A DNA stretch of 64,000 bases, taken from the NCBI RefSeq assembly GCF_002215035.1, contig NZ_NKFP01000002.1, positions 6,364 to 70,363 on the forward strand, read 5' to 3'. The translations under genes and the position numbers were made by a program. Of the stretch, positions 18,001-25,497 are shown piece after piece (within the stretch, counting starts at the first letter, position 1; each line of letters starts with the position of its first letter). The notes beneath the pieces were generated by a model. The model worked only from the letters and a program-made list of their open reading frames with translations, was not told the DNA's origin and did no database searches. The DNA comes from Leptolyngbya ohadii IS1 (lineage in GTDB: Bacteria > Cyanobacteriota > Cyanobacteriia > Elainellales > Elainellaceae).

Positions 18001-18596
18001 ACGTCTTTGAACTCTTCCGCCAGCAGGATAGCTCCACCACTCGATCGTTTGGTGGTCTCGGTTTAGGACTGGCGATCGCACGCCAGATCGTGGAAGCTCA
18101 CGGTGGCACCATTACAGCAGCCAGTGAGGGAGAAGGGCAGGGCGCAACCTTCACCGTACAGCTCCCTCTATTGTCCACACCCCAACCTCAATCCTTTGAC
18201 GCTCCCATCCTGCCCCCGGCAGGCTTACAAAACTTGCGCGTCCTTGTCGTCGATGATGAACCAGACTCGCTGGAACTGGTCAAAATCGTGCTGGACGGGG
18301 AAGGGGCGATCGTCTCTACCGCTAGCTCTGCAATAGAGGCACTGGAGATGTTGCAGCAAACCTCGTTTGATCTCTTGATTAGCGACATTGGAATGCCAGC
18401 CCAAGATGGCTATGCCCTAATTCAACAGGTTCGCGCCCTCCCTCACCCAAAACAGAACATTCCAGCCATTGCCCTCACTGCCTATGCCGGAGAAACAAAT
18501 CAGTGTCAGGTCATAGCAGCTGGATTTGAGGCACACTTTGCCAAACCCCTGAGTCCCCAGCCATTCGTAGAACTCATTAAAACTCTGATCAACTAA
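15042..18596 (+). CDS. Multi-PAS hybrid histidine kinase with receiver
   Basis: 1184 aa from the ATG at 15042; an in-frame GTG at 15036 is also possible. Soluble: no membrane helix is seen. Six PAS-type domains occur in a row (starts near residues 12, 130, 290, 430, 550 and 690), separated by E-R-T-A-E-L or ITE-R linkers. HisKA follows with SHELRTPLNPIL, then HATPase with N box WNLLSNAIKF and G box GGLGLGLAIARQ. The receiver at about 1065-1180 has DDE, phospho-Asp in LISDIGMP and Lys in FAKPLSP, so it is intact, unlike the pseudo-receiver upstream. It probably integrates several signals; ligands are unknown. Confidence 0.9.
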   Translation: MNTLTAPEAAFFFERSLDLFSVIGLDGYFKRLNPRFSELLGYSEAELLSQPFITWVHPNDHSATLAEVEKLKAGAPTLLFENRYRTQNGSYRWLAWTAAPQLEEGTMYCVARDITEQKQTETALRQSEERWQLALRGSNDGIWDWNVQTNEVFFSPRWKTMLGYREDEISNHLDEWAKRVHPEDIGWVTQAIQDHFNRKTPFYVSEHRVQCKDGTYKWILDRGQAIWDEAGNVLRMVGAHTDVTERRLLEAALQQANQELEQRVAERTAELERVNAALKESEERNELAMAVARMFTFEWQPDTDRVTRSANCRGIPGLTDTSLYDDTGSSWFRFIHPDDRDRFQAVLRGLTPDNSSYHILYRVVCPNNRVVMLEEIARALFNDQGQLLRLIGIAADVTERQQLQADLEASQAALQQQLVEIETIYRSAPVGLGFFDPDLRFVRINQHLAEINGLPVEDHLGQTVREALPDIADRLELLLEQVIQLTEPIVDVEVHGTTRAQPGVERDWLASYYPQTDLDGRVVGINVVVQEITERLRAEQALRQSAARLEYVLDAVQFGIWEVNLQSQPYKAEPRSLKHDQIYGYDALLPEWDYDTFISHIHPDDREQVAQKFQDTVTTHIDWKVECRIIRADGELRWVWISGSLYRDETGQPTVLMGLIADITERKAAEEALRQSEERYRTLFASIEDGFCIIQMQFDSEQTPVDYEFLEANPAFEQQTGLVNAVGRTARQLLPTLEDFWFNTYGKVALTQEPIRFENGSEAMGRWFEVYAFPTGQPEEHKVAILFREISDRKNYETQRERLLQQEQAARTAAEHANRTKEQFLAVLSHELRTPLNPILGWAKILQFPQVSHDRLQQGLATIERNAKQQVQIIDDLLDISKITQGKLTLQFASIDLADPITSAVETVQLAAQAKNIHLEVLLEPIGGLVNGDAGRLQQVVWNLLSNAIKFTPPGGQVTVHLSQDAHNAQITVSDTGKGIQPEFLPHVFELFRQQDSSTTRSFGGLGLGLAIARQIVEAHGGTITAASEGEGQGATFTVQLPLLSTPQPQSFDAPILPPAGLQNLRVLVVDDEPDSLELVKIVLDGEGAIVSTASSAIEALEMLQQTSFDLLISDIGMPAQDGYALIQQVRALPHPKQNIPAIALTAYAGETNQCQVIAAGFEAHFAKPLSPQPFVELIKTLIN

Positions 18597-19151
18597 CCTC
18601 TCAATCACCGCACCAGGTCAAGGGCATTCCTGCCGTCCTTGCTCTGATCGCTTTATATCACGACTCATATCACGACCCACAACCGTTCGCGCACTCAAAG
18701 CAACCCCAAGAAGCCAAATAACGCATCAGAACGAGTACCCTGGCTGACTCCTCCGACAAAGACGATCCATGCCAATCCTCATCAGGAAAAAAACATAGCC
18801 CCAATTTCATTCCTCAATCAGCGATCCCGACTTCAAGAACTCCCGAAATTGACCCTACTAGGGTCCGGCAATGATTCTGATGAGAAAGGGTCATATCCCG
18901 TGGAACACTTACACAGCAGGACTTTTAGTTTTTAGATGCAGGTACTAATCTTGATCAAGCTAGAACAAGAGGATGCGGCTTTGAGCGATCGCTGGTGGCA
19001 TAAAAAAGCTTGTTAATCCGTAATCATGCTCAAGGAAATGGGCTAATGTCCCTTTTTCGTCAGAATCGTTGCCAACCCCTTTTACGTTGTCGCTGACACA
19101 CTCTACGCGAAAGAGGGTGATCATGTTTTAGATTCGTCAAAAATGCAGTCG
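18597..19151. other. Intergenic stretch without recognised features
   Basis: 555 bp between the hybrid kinase and a convergent membrane-protein gene. I see no credible gene, RNA or repeat family here. A weak hairpin-plus-T-run (AAGGAAATGGGCTAATGTCC then TTTTT, near 19034-19058) might terminate transcription from the left. Confidence 0.4.
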
Positions 19152-19634
19152 TTATCCGTGCCCTCGTCTCATCAATGGAATTAGCCACCAAATAATTCCG
19201 ATTAATAACCCAATAACAGCGGTGCCAAGATGAGACCATTGCCCCCCAACAACTTCATTCAAAACCAGATGGGTGGTAGAAATTAACGTGATCGAAAGGG
19301 CAACTGTTCCACCAACAATAATGCGGGTTGAGCGGCGCTTAAACTTGACCCGATGTTTCAACGGACGGGCGAGACGGTGCTGGGCTGCGGGAGCACTAAA
19401 GCAAATTAGGCTGATGATGGAGCTGATGAATGCAACGATGTAAACCCATTTCTCAAATGGAGCAATCTTGCTAAATCCTTCACTAAAGGGTAAAAGGACG
19501 AGAAACCCTGCGAGGATTTGGCTTCCCTGCTGCAAGATGCGCAACTCCTGAAGCATCTCATTCAGGCTTTTTTCATCGTGGTCATTGCTGTTCAGGTTTT
19601 CCTGGGCAGAATGTGAAATATCCTGGTTTGCCAT
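19152..19634 (-). CDS. DUF6328-like membrane protein
   Basis: 160 aa from the ATG (MANQDISHS), preceded by GAAAGGACAGACGGCG; a GTG start 18 bases upstream is possible. The soluble N-terminus contains SLNEMLQELRILQQGSQILAG. Four hydrophobic segments follow (ILAGFLVLLPF, WVYIVAFISSIISLICF, IIVGGTVALSITLIS, AVIGLLIGIIWWLIP). The EL-R-x-L-Q-x-G-Q-I-L-x-GF pattern is that of DUF6328 proteins, whose function is unknown. Confidence 0.7.
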   Translation of the reverse strand: MANQDISHSAQENLNSNDHDEKSLNEMLQELRILQQGSQILAGFLVLLPFSEGFSKIAPFEKWVYIVAFISSIISLICFSAPAAQHRLARPLKHRVKFKRRSTRIIVGGTVALSITLISTTHLVLNEVVGGQWSHLGTAVIGLLIGIIWWLIPLMRRGHG

Positions 19635-19815
19635 CGCCGTCTGTCCTTTCACGAAGATCTAAGAAGCAAGGTGTCCCACTTCTACCGTCTTAGTTAAGAA
19701 TAGGTTAAGGGTTGTCGCGATCGCATAGTTGAATGGGCTTTGAGACCAGAAATCTTTCCCTAGAAAGAGCCTCACCTTTCCTATGATTTGCGTTAAAGTG
19801 CTCGAATTAGGCATG

Positions 19816-19931
19816 TGGGAAGCGGTGCGATGTAGAAAGCCGAGGGTTTGAGAACTAAAGTCAATCCTCCCAAGTAAGCGGAGAGCCGTCTCTCAAGAGT
19901 GGCATCTGTCCCACTCTCCCCCAGTAAAGAT
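19816..19931. repeat. 116-bp dispersed repeat, copy A
   Basis: AGCGGTGCGATGTAGAAAG, GAGGGTTTGAG, TCAATCCTCCCA and TGGCATCTGTCCCACT match 30426-30540 in the same order with about 20 scattered changes. No gene is inside. Both copies end with a CCCCC-A-TAAA tract. Its nature is unknown. Confidence 0.55.
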
Positions 19932-20158
19932 GAGCAAGACAGGGCAAAGGTCGATCGCGCTTTCCATCAACGTCGAGCATGGCGCAGCTACCGCTGCTTT
20001 AGGAATGAAAAGGGCTGCGCCCGGTTTGTCCAAGCAGGCTTTTACCCTTTCAATGCTTCAACCACATCAATTTATTTTTTCCTGCTGCAACTGTGAAATG
20101 TCAACTATCAAGACCAGTCCTCGCCAATTATATTTTCCTATGATCAACTCAAAAACTA

Positions 20159-20210
20159 ATTGACATCGCGATGACAACTACATAATTGACACCGTGATGA
20201 TAACTACCTA
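20159..20210. promoter_or_regulatory. Tandem IstA-binding-type repeats in the IS end
   Basis: Two adjacent 26-bp units, 20159-20184 and 20185-20210. Both have the form ATTGACA-Y-CG-Y-GATGA-Y-AACTAC. IS21 elements are known to carry multiple transposase-binding repeats at their ends. Only the tandem repetition itself is seen here. Confidence 0.55.
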
Positions 20211-20317
20211 TTTTGAGGATCGCAGGAACACCAATCAAGACAAATAAGTTGACACAAAAATCCATCCAGCAGTGCAACAATAAAACACTGTTGGATGAAC
20301 TTGAGTCATCAATATCG

Positions 20318-21166
20318 TTATTGTTTCGGGTCTGGCTGGACTGCTTTTGCTGCCTTGGCTTGCGTCAGGGCTGCTTGCTGGCGATAGCTGGGTGCTTGAA
20401 TTTCCAGAATCACGGCATGATGCACCAAACGGTCAATCGCCGCCACCGTCATCATCGAGTCTGCAAAGATGCTGTCCCATTCACTGAACGGCTGGTTTGC
20501 CGTAATCATCAAGCTCTTCCGTTCGTAGCGGTGGGCAATTAGCTCAAATAGCACACTCGTCTCCGCCTCACTCTTTTTGACATAGCCCAGGTCGTCAATG
20601 ACCAGCAGATCGTAGCGGTCGAGTTTGGTCAACATCACCGGCAGCGTCAGGTTGAGCTTGGCTTGCTGAAGCGTCTGCACCAGACTGGTGGCGGCAAAGA
20701 ACTTGACTCGTTTGCCCAACTCCAGAGCAGACCGGGCAACGGCAGTTGCCAGATGCGTTTTCCCCGTCCCTGAGGGTCCGAAAATCAAGCAGTTGCTGCC
20801 CTGCATGATCCACTGCATCTGCTGCGCCAGTTGCATCACCACTGCTGGGTTGAGGGTGGGACAGTGGGCGAACTCGAAGTTGCTCAGGGACTTGCCCACA
20901 GGCAGTTGGGACTCGCTCAGGGCACGGGCAATGCGGGCTTGATAACGCCGAGTTGCTTCTAACTCTGTCAGGGCTAGCAGGAATTGGGCATAGCTCCAAT
21001 GTTCCTGGGTTGCCTGCTGCTCCAAGCGCGACCAGTGGTGCAGCATGTGCGACAGCTTCAGGTTCTTCAGATGCAGGTTCAGGCTCTCGTAGCGCGAGAG
21101 CGGCAGGGTGGGGGTCGTCGGCTCGGCGGTCGATGCCGGGGGTGGAGGCACAGGAGAGTGGGTCAT
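20318..21166 (-). CDS. istB: IstB-like ATP-binding transposition helper
   Basis: 282 aa from the ATG (MTHSPVPPPP); an upstream in-frame start would give 298 aa. The AAA+ ATPase core has Walker A GPSGTGKTHLA and Walker B LLVIDDLGY, and sensor region SLMITANQPFSEW. It is the ATPase that directs IstA to target DNA. It lies inside the reading frame of istA, which has no stop until 20595. No frameshift is visible, so it is probably functional. Confidence 0.92.
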   Translation of the reverse strand: MTHSPVPPPPASTAEPTTPTLPLSRYESLNLHLKNLKLSHMLHHWSRLEQQATQEHWSYAQFLLALTELEATRRYQARIARALSESQLPVGKSLSNFEFAHCPTLNPAVVMQLAQQMQWIMQGSNCLIFGPSGTGKTHLATAVARSALELGKRVKFFAATSLVQTLQQAKLNLTLPVMLTKLDRYDLLVIDDLGYVKKSEAETSVLFELIAHRYERKSLMITANQPFSEWDSIFADSMMTVAAIDRLVHHAVILEIQAPSYRQQAALTQAKAAKAVQPDPKQ

Positions 21167-22658
21167 AGTGTAAAAGTTGGTCGTAACTGGATAACTCGTG
21201 CTGGTGAACGACAATCTCAGGCGTTGTTGGGGCTGCGAGCAATTGAAAGTGTTGTTGCAGTGCGCCGATGCTCAAACTGCCATTGCTCAGTTGCTGCTCT
21301 AGATATTGAGCAACGGATGCTTCTTTGTCCTGCGTGGCAGCAATGTAAAGGGCTTCGACCATCAGTCGAGCAGCACTGTCGCGCTCAAAACGATCTAGTA
21401 GCTGCTGCCAGATCGTGCGGTATTGCTCAGTGGGCAAGATGTCAGCAGTCCAGGTGCAATACAGCAAGGCACGCGGCTTTTTCCGCAGTCCCTGGATGAT
21501 ATGGCGGTAGTAGATAGCACGAGCGCGTCGTCCCGCATGTTGGGCTGCAACCGTCAGACGGGGTAGCTCCACCACCGGCTTTTGTCCCAGGTAGCCAATC
21601 CACCGATTGTGATAAAGATGGACCGTCAGCTTGCGTCCAATCAATCGTTCCGGAACGGTGTAGAGCACCGACTTGAGGTCCACCGTACTGCGACAACTGA
21701 CGCGCACACTCACGATGTCGTAGTCGGCGAAACGGTACTGAGGTAAAGGCTGCAACTGGGCTTGCTCGGTAGCGAACTTCTCAATACACTTGCCGTTCAG
21801 CTTTTCGACCACGCCCTGGATGAACTGAGCGTACTCGCCAACGGTGGCAAACTCAAGGCTATTCCGGAGATACAACTGCTGCACCAGGCGGCGTTTGAAG
21901 TAGCCATGGGATGACTCCACCGACCCGTTTTCGTGAGCAATCCCCGTGTTGTTGCGGCTTGATTGCAATCCGTAGTGGCGACATAACGCTTCGTAGCGCT
22001 CGGTCAGCCGATGCTTGCCGCCACTGTTGTGATACGCTGCCGTCAAACTGTCTGTCCGATGGAGGCGCGGCGCACCGCCGCAGGCAACTAGGGCATTTTG
22101 CAGTCCTTCTGCCAGGGCAATAAAGCTTTCACCCCCCTGAACAATCTGCACGTACTGCCAACCGCTGTACGCAAGCCGGTAATGATACAGCAAATGCTCA
22201 TACGGCTTGCCCGCAATCGTAATGGTCACGCCTTTGAGTTCGGTGAAGTCGGAGTAGCCCATCTCGCCGGGGCTGTGCCTTAACTCGAACATCACATCGG
22301 GCGGTGCGCCGTGCAAGGCTTTCCATTCAGATACCCGCCGTTGCAGGGTGCGTAAATTCCGTTCGTATTGTCCGGGATAATGCTCTTGGAGATATTCATA
22401 CAGCGTCATTGCCTCGATTCTCGGCTCTCGCTGGAGCAAGGGAACGAGTTCTTGCTCCCATACACCTGCTAAGGGGTCAGCGCGGGTTCGCCAATCGCGC
22501 GGTTGTCCTTTTTGCGGTTGATGGACGCCCGCTTCAATCCGTCGTCCAGTGCGATCTGAAAAGCCTGCTTTTGCCGCAGCCGTAATTTGGGGGCAGCCAG
22601 ACGCTCTTGCTTCCATGTATACTCGGAGTTGATTTGAATTTATATGTTTTCCAGGCAC
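20595..22658 (-). CDS. istA: IstA-like transposase of the IS21 family
   Basis: About 687 aa from the GTG at 22658, preceded by GGAG; an ATG at 22616 is also possible. HTH N-terminus (AAAKAGFSDRTGRRIE), rve-type DDE core with GYSDFTELKG, RTDSLTAA and NGSVESSHGYFKRRL, then the Mu-type C-terminal beta-barrel region. IstA usually ends near about 500 residues. Here homologous sequence ends near HELSSYDQLL, and the frame then runs open about 190 more codons through istB as low-complexity sequence, so a stop may have been lost. Confidence 0.88.
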   Translation of the reverse strand: MPGKHINSNQLRVYMEARASGCPQITAAAKAGFSDRTGRRIEAGVHQPQKGQPRDWRTRADPLAGVWEQELVPLLQREPRIEAMTLYEYLQEHYPGQYERNLRTLQRRVSEWKALHGAPPDVMFELRHSPGEMGYSDFTELKGVTITIAGKPYEHLLYHYRLAYSGWQYVQIVQGGESFIALAEGLQNALVACGGAPRLHRTDSLTAAYHNSGGKHRLTERYEALCRHYGLQSSRNNTGIAHENGSVESSHGYFKRRLVQQLYLRNSLEFATVGEYAQFIQGVVEKLNGKCIEKFATEQAQLQPLPQYRFADYDIVSVRVSCRSTVDLKSVLYTVPERLIGRKLTVHLYHNRWIGYLGQKPVVELPRLTVAAQHAGRRARAIYYRHIIQGLRKKPRALLYCTWTADILPTEQYRTIWQQLLDRFERDSAARLMVEALYIAATQDKEASVAQYLEQQLSNGSLSIGALQQHFQLLAAPTTPEIVVHQHELSSYDQLLHYDPLSCASTPGIDRRADDPHPAALALREPEPASEEPEAVAHAAPLVALGAAGNPGTLELCPIPASPDRVRSNSALSSPHCPCPERVPTACGQVPEQLRVRPLSHPQPSSGDATGAADAVDHAGQQLLDFRTLRDGENASGNCRCPVCSGVGQTSQVLCRHQSGADASASQAQPDAAGDVDQTRPLRSAGH

Positions 22659-23401
22659 TAGGGGTCTCCGTTGGTCGGGGATAGTCCTAGTGTTTTTTGT
22701 TCCTGCCCCGCTTGTCTGCTTTTGCCCGGTCTCCACGGGACATCTCAGTCGTCAGCAGCAGGTCTCTCTTATTGTCACTGCATATGCAACCCTCCAACAG
22801 CAGCAATTCTTTGCCCTGTCGATGAGAGTGTGGGGCTTCAGTGGGAGCTTCGCTACGCTTGCCTTGACGCATCGCCCGTTGGCGATGCTGGCTTCTGTGG
22901 GGATGGGGCGATCGACTTGTCGCTGCACGATGCGATCCTCGTAACCTGTCTTGCCTTGTCCTACGGACAGCTCATTGACACACGATCGCCTCATTGAGAA
23001 GGGCGAAGCGAGAGCGTAGCCCATAGCGCAGCGCAGCGAGCAAGCAACAGCGAAAGCTGATGCCACTAAAAAACCTAAAACAGTAAAGACAGAACAATTT
23101 GGGGCGATCGTTGCCCTCTTGAAGCTAGTTGAGACGGAATACCTGTTGAGGCTTTGAGCGTTGATGGGTTTGAGCATTGCACTGGGAAAAACTTTGCCCC
23201 GGCAGAAGGGTGGAGCAGAGCGCAGTCCTCATTCCCTACACGGCGGCAGCCGTAGTGAATCGAAACCACTCTCAATCCCGCTCCTAGCAACCCTTTTACC
23301 CTTTCCCCCTCAACCTCGTTGAGTATCCCGTGGGTTAAACCTCATCCCACTCAACAAAGGAGCAATAAATCTACTCCCTCCTGCTTAAGCTGGGAAACGA
23401 C

Positions 23402-23923
23402 TTATCTCGTTTCGTATTTTGGGCTTCGCTGTCTGATGTGACGTTGAGATCTACCTGATCCAGGCAGCGACGACTGCCGATAGGAAGATTGCTGCGGTGA
23501 AGCAGGCTGAGTCCGATCAGTCATCACAATCCTCTTCCCTGTTTCTAGCTCAGGAATAGACTCAGCCTTCTCAATTATCAACAAGAGGACGCGCCGCCCA
23601 TCTGTGATGCGATAGCAGTTTTCGTACCGGCACTCTAAACCTTGTTCCTCCAGTTGGTTTCGACGCGCATCACGCCGCTGGAAGACCTCTAGCTCACTCT
23701 CATCTTCATAGGTCTCCAGGAACGTCTCGACGTTGCCCGTAGCTTGATTTGTATTCATAAAATTGATGCGGAGTGAATGACCTAAGGGAACAATACCCCC
23801 GATTCTACCGATATCTATATTTTTGTGGACAACCGCTTTTGTTGCGTCTGGTGCTGCCGCATCTATGACTTTGCTCCTCTGCTTCTGCCGAGCCGATCGC
23901 ACCGCGCCCAGTTCATCCGTCAT
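23402..23923 (-). CDS. Hypothetical protein with MTDEL start
   Basis: 173 aa, no recognised domain. The first 12 residues (MTDELGAVRSAR) and the upstream palindrome are shared with three other loci in the window (30.7, 34.1 and 35.9 kb), but the body is unrelated to them. The middle (VETFLETYEDESELEVFQRRDARRNQLEEQG) is acidic then basic, and CRYENCYRI contains a Cys pair. The C-terminus is Ser/Arg-rich and disordered. It may be a fusion of the shared start onto another sequence. Confidence 0.5.
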   Translation of the reverse strand: MTDELGAVRSARQKQRSKVIDAAAPDATKAVVHKNIDIGRIGGIVPLGHSLRINFMNTNQATGNVETFLETYEDESELEVFQRRDARRNQLEEQGLECRYENCYRITDGRRVLLLIIEKAESIPELETGKRIVMTDRTQPASPQQSSYRQSSLPGSGRSQRHIRQRSPKYETR

Positions 23924-23932
23924 CTCAATTAA

Positions 23933-23954
23933 TTCTAGTGATATGACACTAGAA
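23933..23954. promoter_or_regulatory. 22-bp operator-like palindrome, copy 1
   Basis: TTCTAGTG-N6-CACTAGAA, perfect 8-bp arms, 9 bases upstream of the ATG of the minus-strand gene 23402-23923. Matching sites at 31022, 34182 and 35957 all precede the same MTDEL-type start. It could be an operator or an mRNA hairpin over the ribosome site. Confidence 0.6.
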
Positions 23955-24221
23955 CTGTTTTACGATCGCCCCGATCGCAGCACGAGCAGCCGCCTGGAAG
24001 TTGAAATCAGAAGGGCAGTGGTCCAGGCGGTTGGCAACGATTTTGACCGAAAGGAGCCATACCCCCTGAAACCTCACTCTGAAAACTTTGTATTGGGCGG
24101 CTTTTTGAAGATTTCCTGAAGTAGAAAAAGTTGGGTTCAACGAAAGAGTGCAGATTTCAGCGATCAGGAAGCACCAGCATAACCATAATAAAGCTACAGT
24201 CCTCCAGCCCTTAGATTCGCC

Positions 24222-24491
24222 ATGCCTCAATACGATGTAGTAGATGTTGAACCACTTGACGGCTACCACCTCCGGCTCACCTTTGAGGATGGCACTTCAG
24301 GCGTGGTCGATGTCGCGCGACGCATCAACTTCACTAGTGTTTTTCAACCCCTCTCCGACCCAGGCTACTTCCGAGCAGTGCGCGTTAATCCTGAAACCAG
24401 AACAATCTGCTGGGAAAATGGGGCTGACCTTGATCCAGTCGTTCTTTATTGTTTAGCCACAGGTCTGCCCATCCCCGGTGAGGACAATTAG
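24222..24491 (+). CDS. DUF2442 family protein
   Basis: 89 aa. The pattern VVDVEPLDGYHLRLTFEDG, DVARRI, F-x-x-L-x-DPGYFRAVRVN and WENGADLDPVVLY is that of DUF2442. Such proteins often sit beside DUF4160 partners and resemble small antitoxin-like proteins; no partner is present here. The gene seems complete. Confidence 0.85.
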   Translation: MPQYDVVDVEPLDGYHLRLTFEDGTSGVVDVARRINFTSVFQPLSDPGYFRAVRVNPETRTICWENGADLDPVVLYCLATGLPIPGEDN

Positions 24492-24705
24492 CCGTACTTC
24501 CAACAGGGCAGTTCGAGTTCCAGAAGGACGGTGCGGGTCGAGTATGGGGGATCACCCAGACCGAGGCGTGCATGGCACAATAATTTAAGGAACAATGGTG
24601 ATCGTATCGCGCTGCGGCGCTCGCGTATCGGGCAAGCCGACCGCATCGCGCTACGCGCAGGAGCAAGAGCGACAAGCGATCGCCCCACTATCTCTTTGAA
24701 AGCGA

Positions 24706-24957
24706 ATGGAGCCTCCCGCTGAAGCCAAACCAATCAACATCTGGCAACTGAAGCCCTGGTGGTGTCAGCCCTGGTCAATTGTGTTGACGGGGGTAGTAGC
24801 GATCGCTGCCACAAATCTTCTCTTCAAAACAATCTGGATCACCGGACTAGTCGCATTGCCGATCTTGACCTGGATGGGCTACTTTTTGCTAATTTACCCT
24901 AGGGTAATGGCACAAATGCTGGCACAGGAGTCTGCACCTTCCGAGGAAGTCAGATGA
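24706..24957 (+). CDS. DUF6737-like small membrane protein
   Basis: 83 aa. NIWQLKPWWCQPWSIVLTG is the signature of a small cyanobacterial membrane family (DUF6737 by recollection). Two hydrophobic helices (about 25-43 and 45-66) follow, then an acidic C-terminus. Its cellular role is not known to me. The sequence just before it (24600-24684) contains GCGCTACGCGCAGGAGC-type repeats also seen near 3738. Confidence 0.65.
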   Translation: MEPPAEAKPINIWQLKPWWCQPWSIVLTGVVAIAATNLLFKTIWITGLVALPILTWMGYFLLIYPRVMAQMLAQESAPSEEVR

Positions 24958-25497
24958 TGTCAGCAACAACCGAGCCGACCAGGAAATTGGCTGCGTCGCT
25001 GTCCCTGTTGCAGATGTGTGTGGTCTAGGTTAACGCGCTGGTAATCCAGTAAGGCTGAGCGATCCGCAATGGCAGCAGCTTCTGTAGGCAGAAGATATGC
25101 GAGGCTTAACATCCTTGGTCTATAAGCATATCTACTTCAATAGCACGTTTTATCTCGACCTATCGAAGCATCTGAATCCGAAATAGGTCATGTAGCCTAG
25201 AAACCTCTCTGTATCAAACTTTCTTCTACTACTTTGCGGGCTGTTGCAGCTTTGCTAGCCACACTCCTACCTTTGCAACTTTTTGTCCTGTATGGAAGGG
25301 AAGTACAGTATTACCTATCATCAGGGCAATACAAAAAAAGGGATAACGAATTCTAAATCTTCACAAGTTTCCCAAATTTGCAGGACATTCTAGATATAGA
25401 CAGTTAGTGAGCTTGGCAGGAGAGCATCGCCTCCTAACGGCATTTGATGCCTCTGTTCAAGTGCCCCGGATGGAAACCTTGTCCTAGAGGAGGGCAT
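24958..25497. other. Intergenic stretch with a repeat-tail remnant
   Basis: 540 bp. No gene is recognised. Around 25215-25260, TTCTTCTACTACTTTGCGGG...GCTTTGCTAGCCAC matches the tail that follows the composite repeat at 4060-4111 and 8515-8562. This suggests a decayed repeat copy. Confidence 0.4.

Larger units (their letters stand above)
20092..22784 (-). mobile_element. IS21-family insertion sequence
   Basis: 2693 bp. Flanked by a 6-bp target duplication TGCAAC (20086-20091 and 22785-22790). The left end TGTGAAATGTCAACTA and the inverted right end TATGCAGTGACAATA match at 11 of 15 positions. It carries istA and istB on the minus strand. Tandem 26-bp repeats lie inside the left end. Length, gene content and duplication size all fit IS21. 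Confidence 0.85.
19981..23255. repeat. Composite repeat split by an IS21-type element (copy 8)
   Basis: The left end GCAGCTACCGCTGC...GCAGGCTTTTACCC lies at 19984-20060. After the insertion (20092-22784), the GGGGCTTCAGTGGGAGCTTCG block appears near 22832, the inverted GCGCAGCGAGCAAGC block near 23030, and the right end CGGCGGCAGCCGTAG near 23240. Deleting the insertion plus one TGCAAC gives a single uninterrupted repeat like copies 2 and 5. Confidence 0.65.

Noticed and set aside
20984-21499. 171-aa plus-strand frame within the IS21 element
   Set aside because: Antisense to istA and istB, with no domain.
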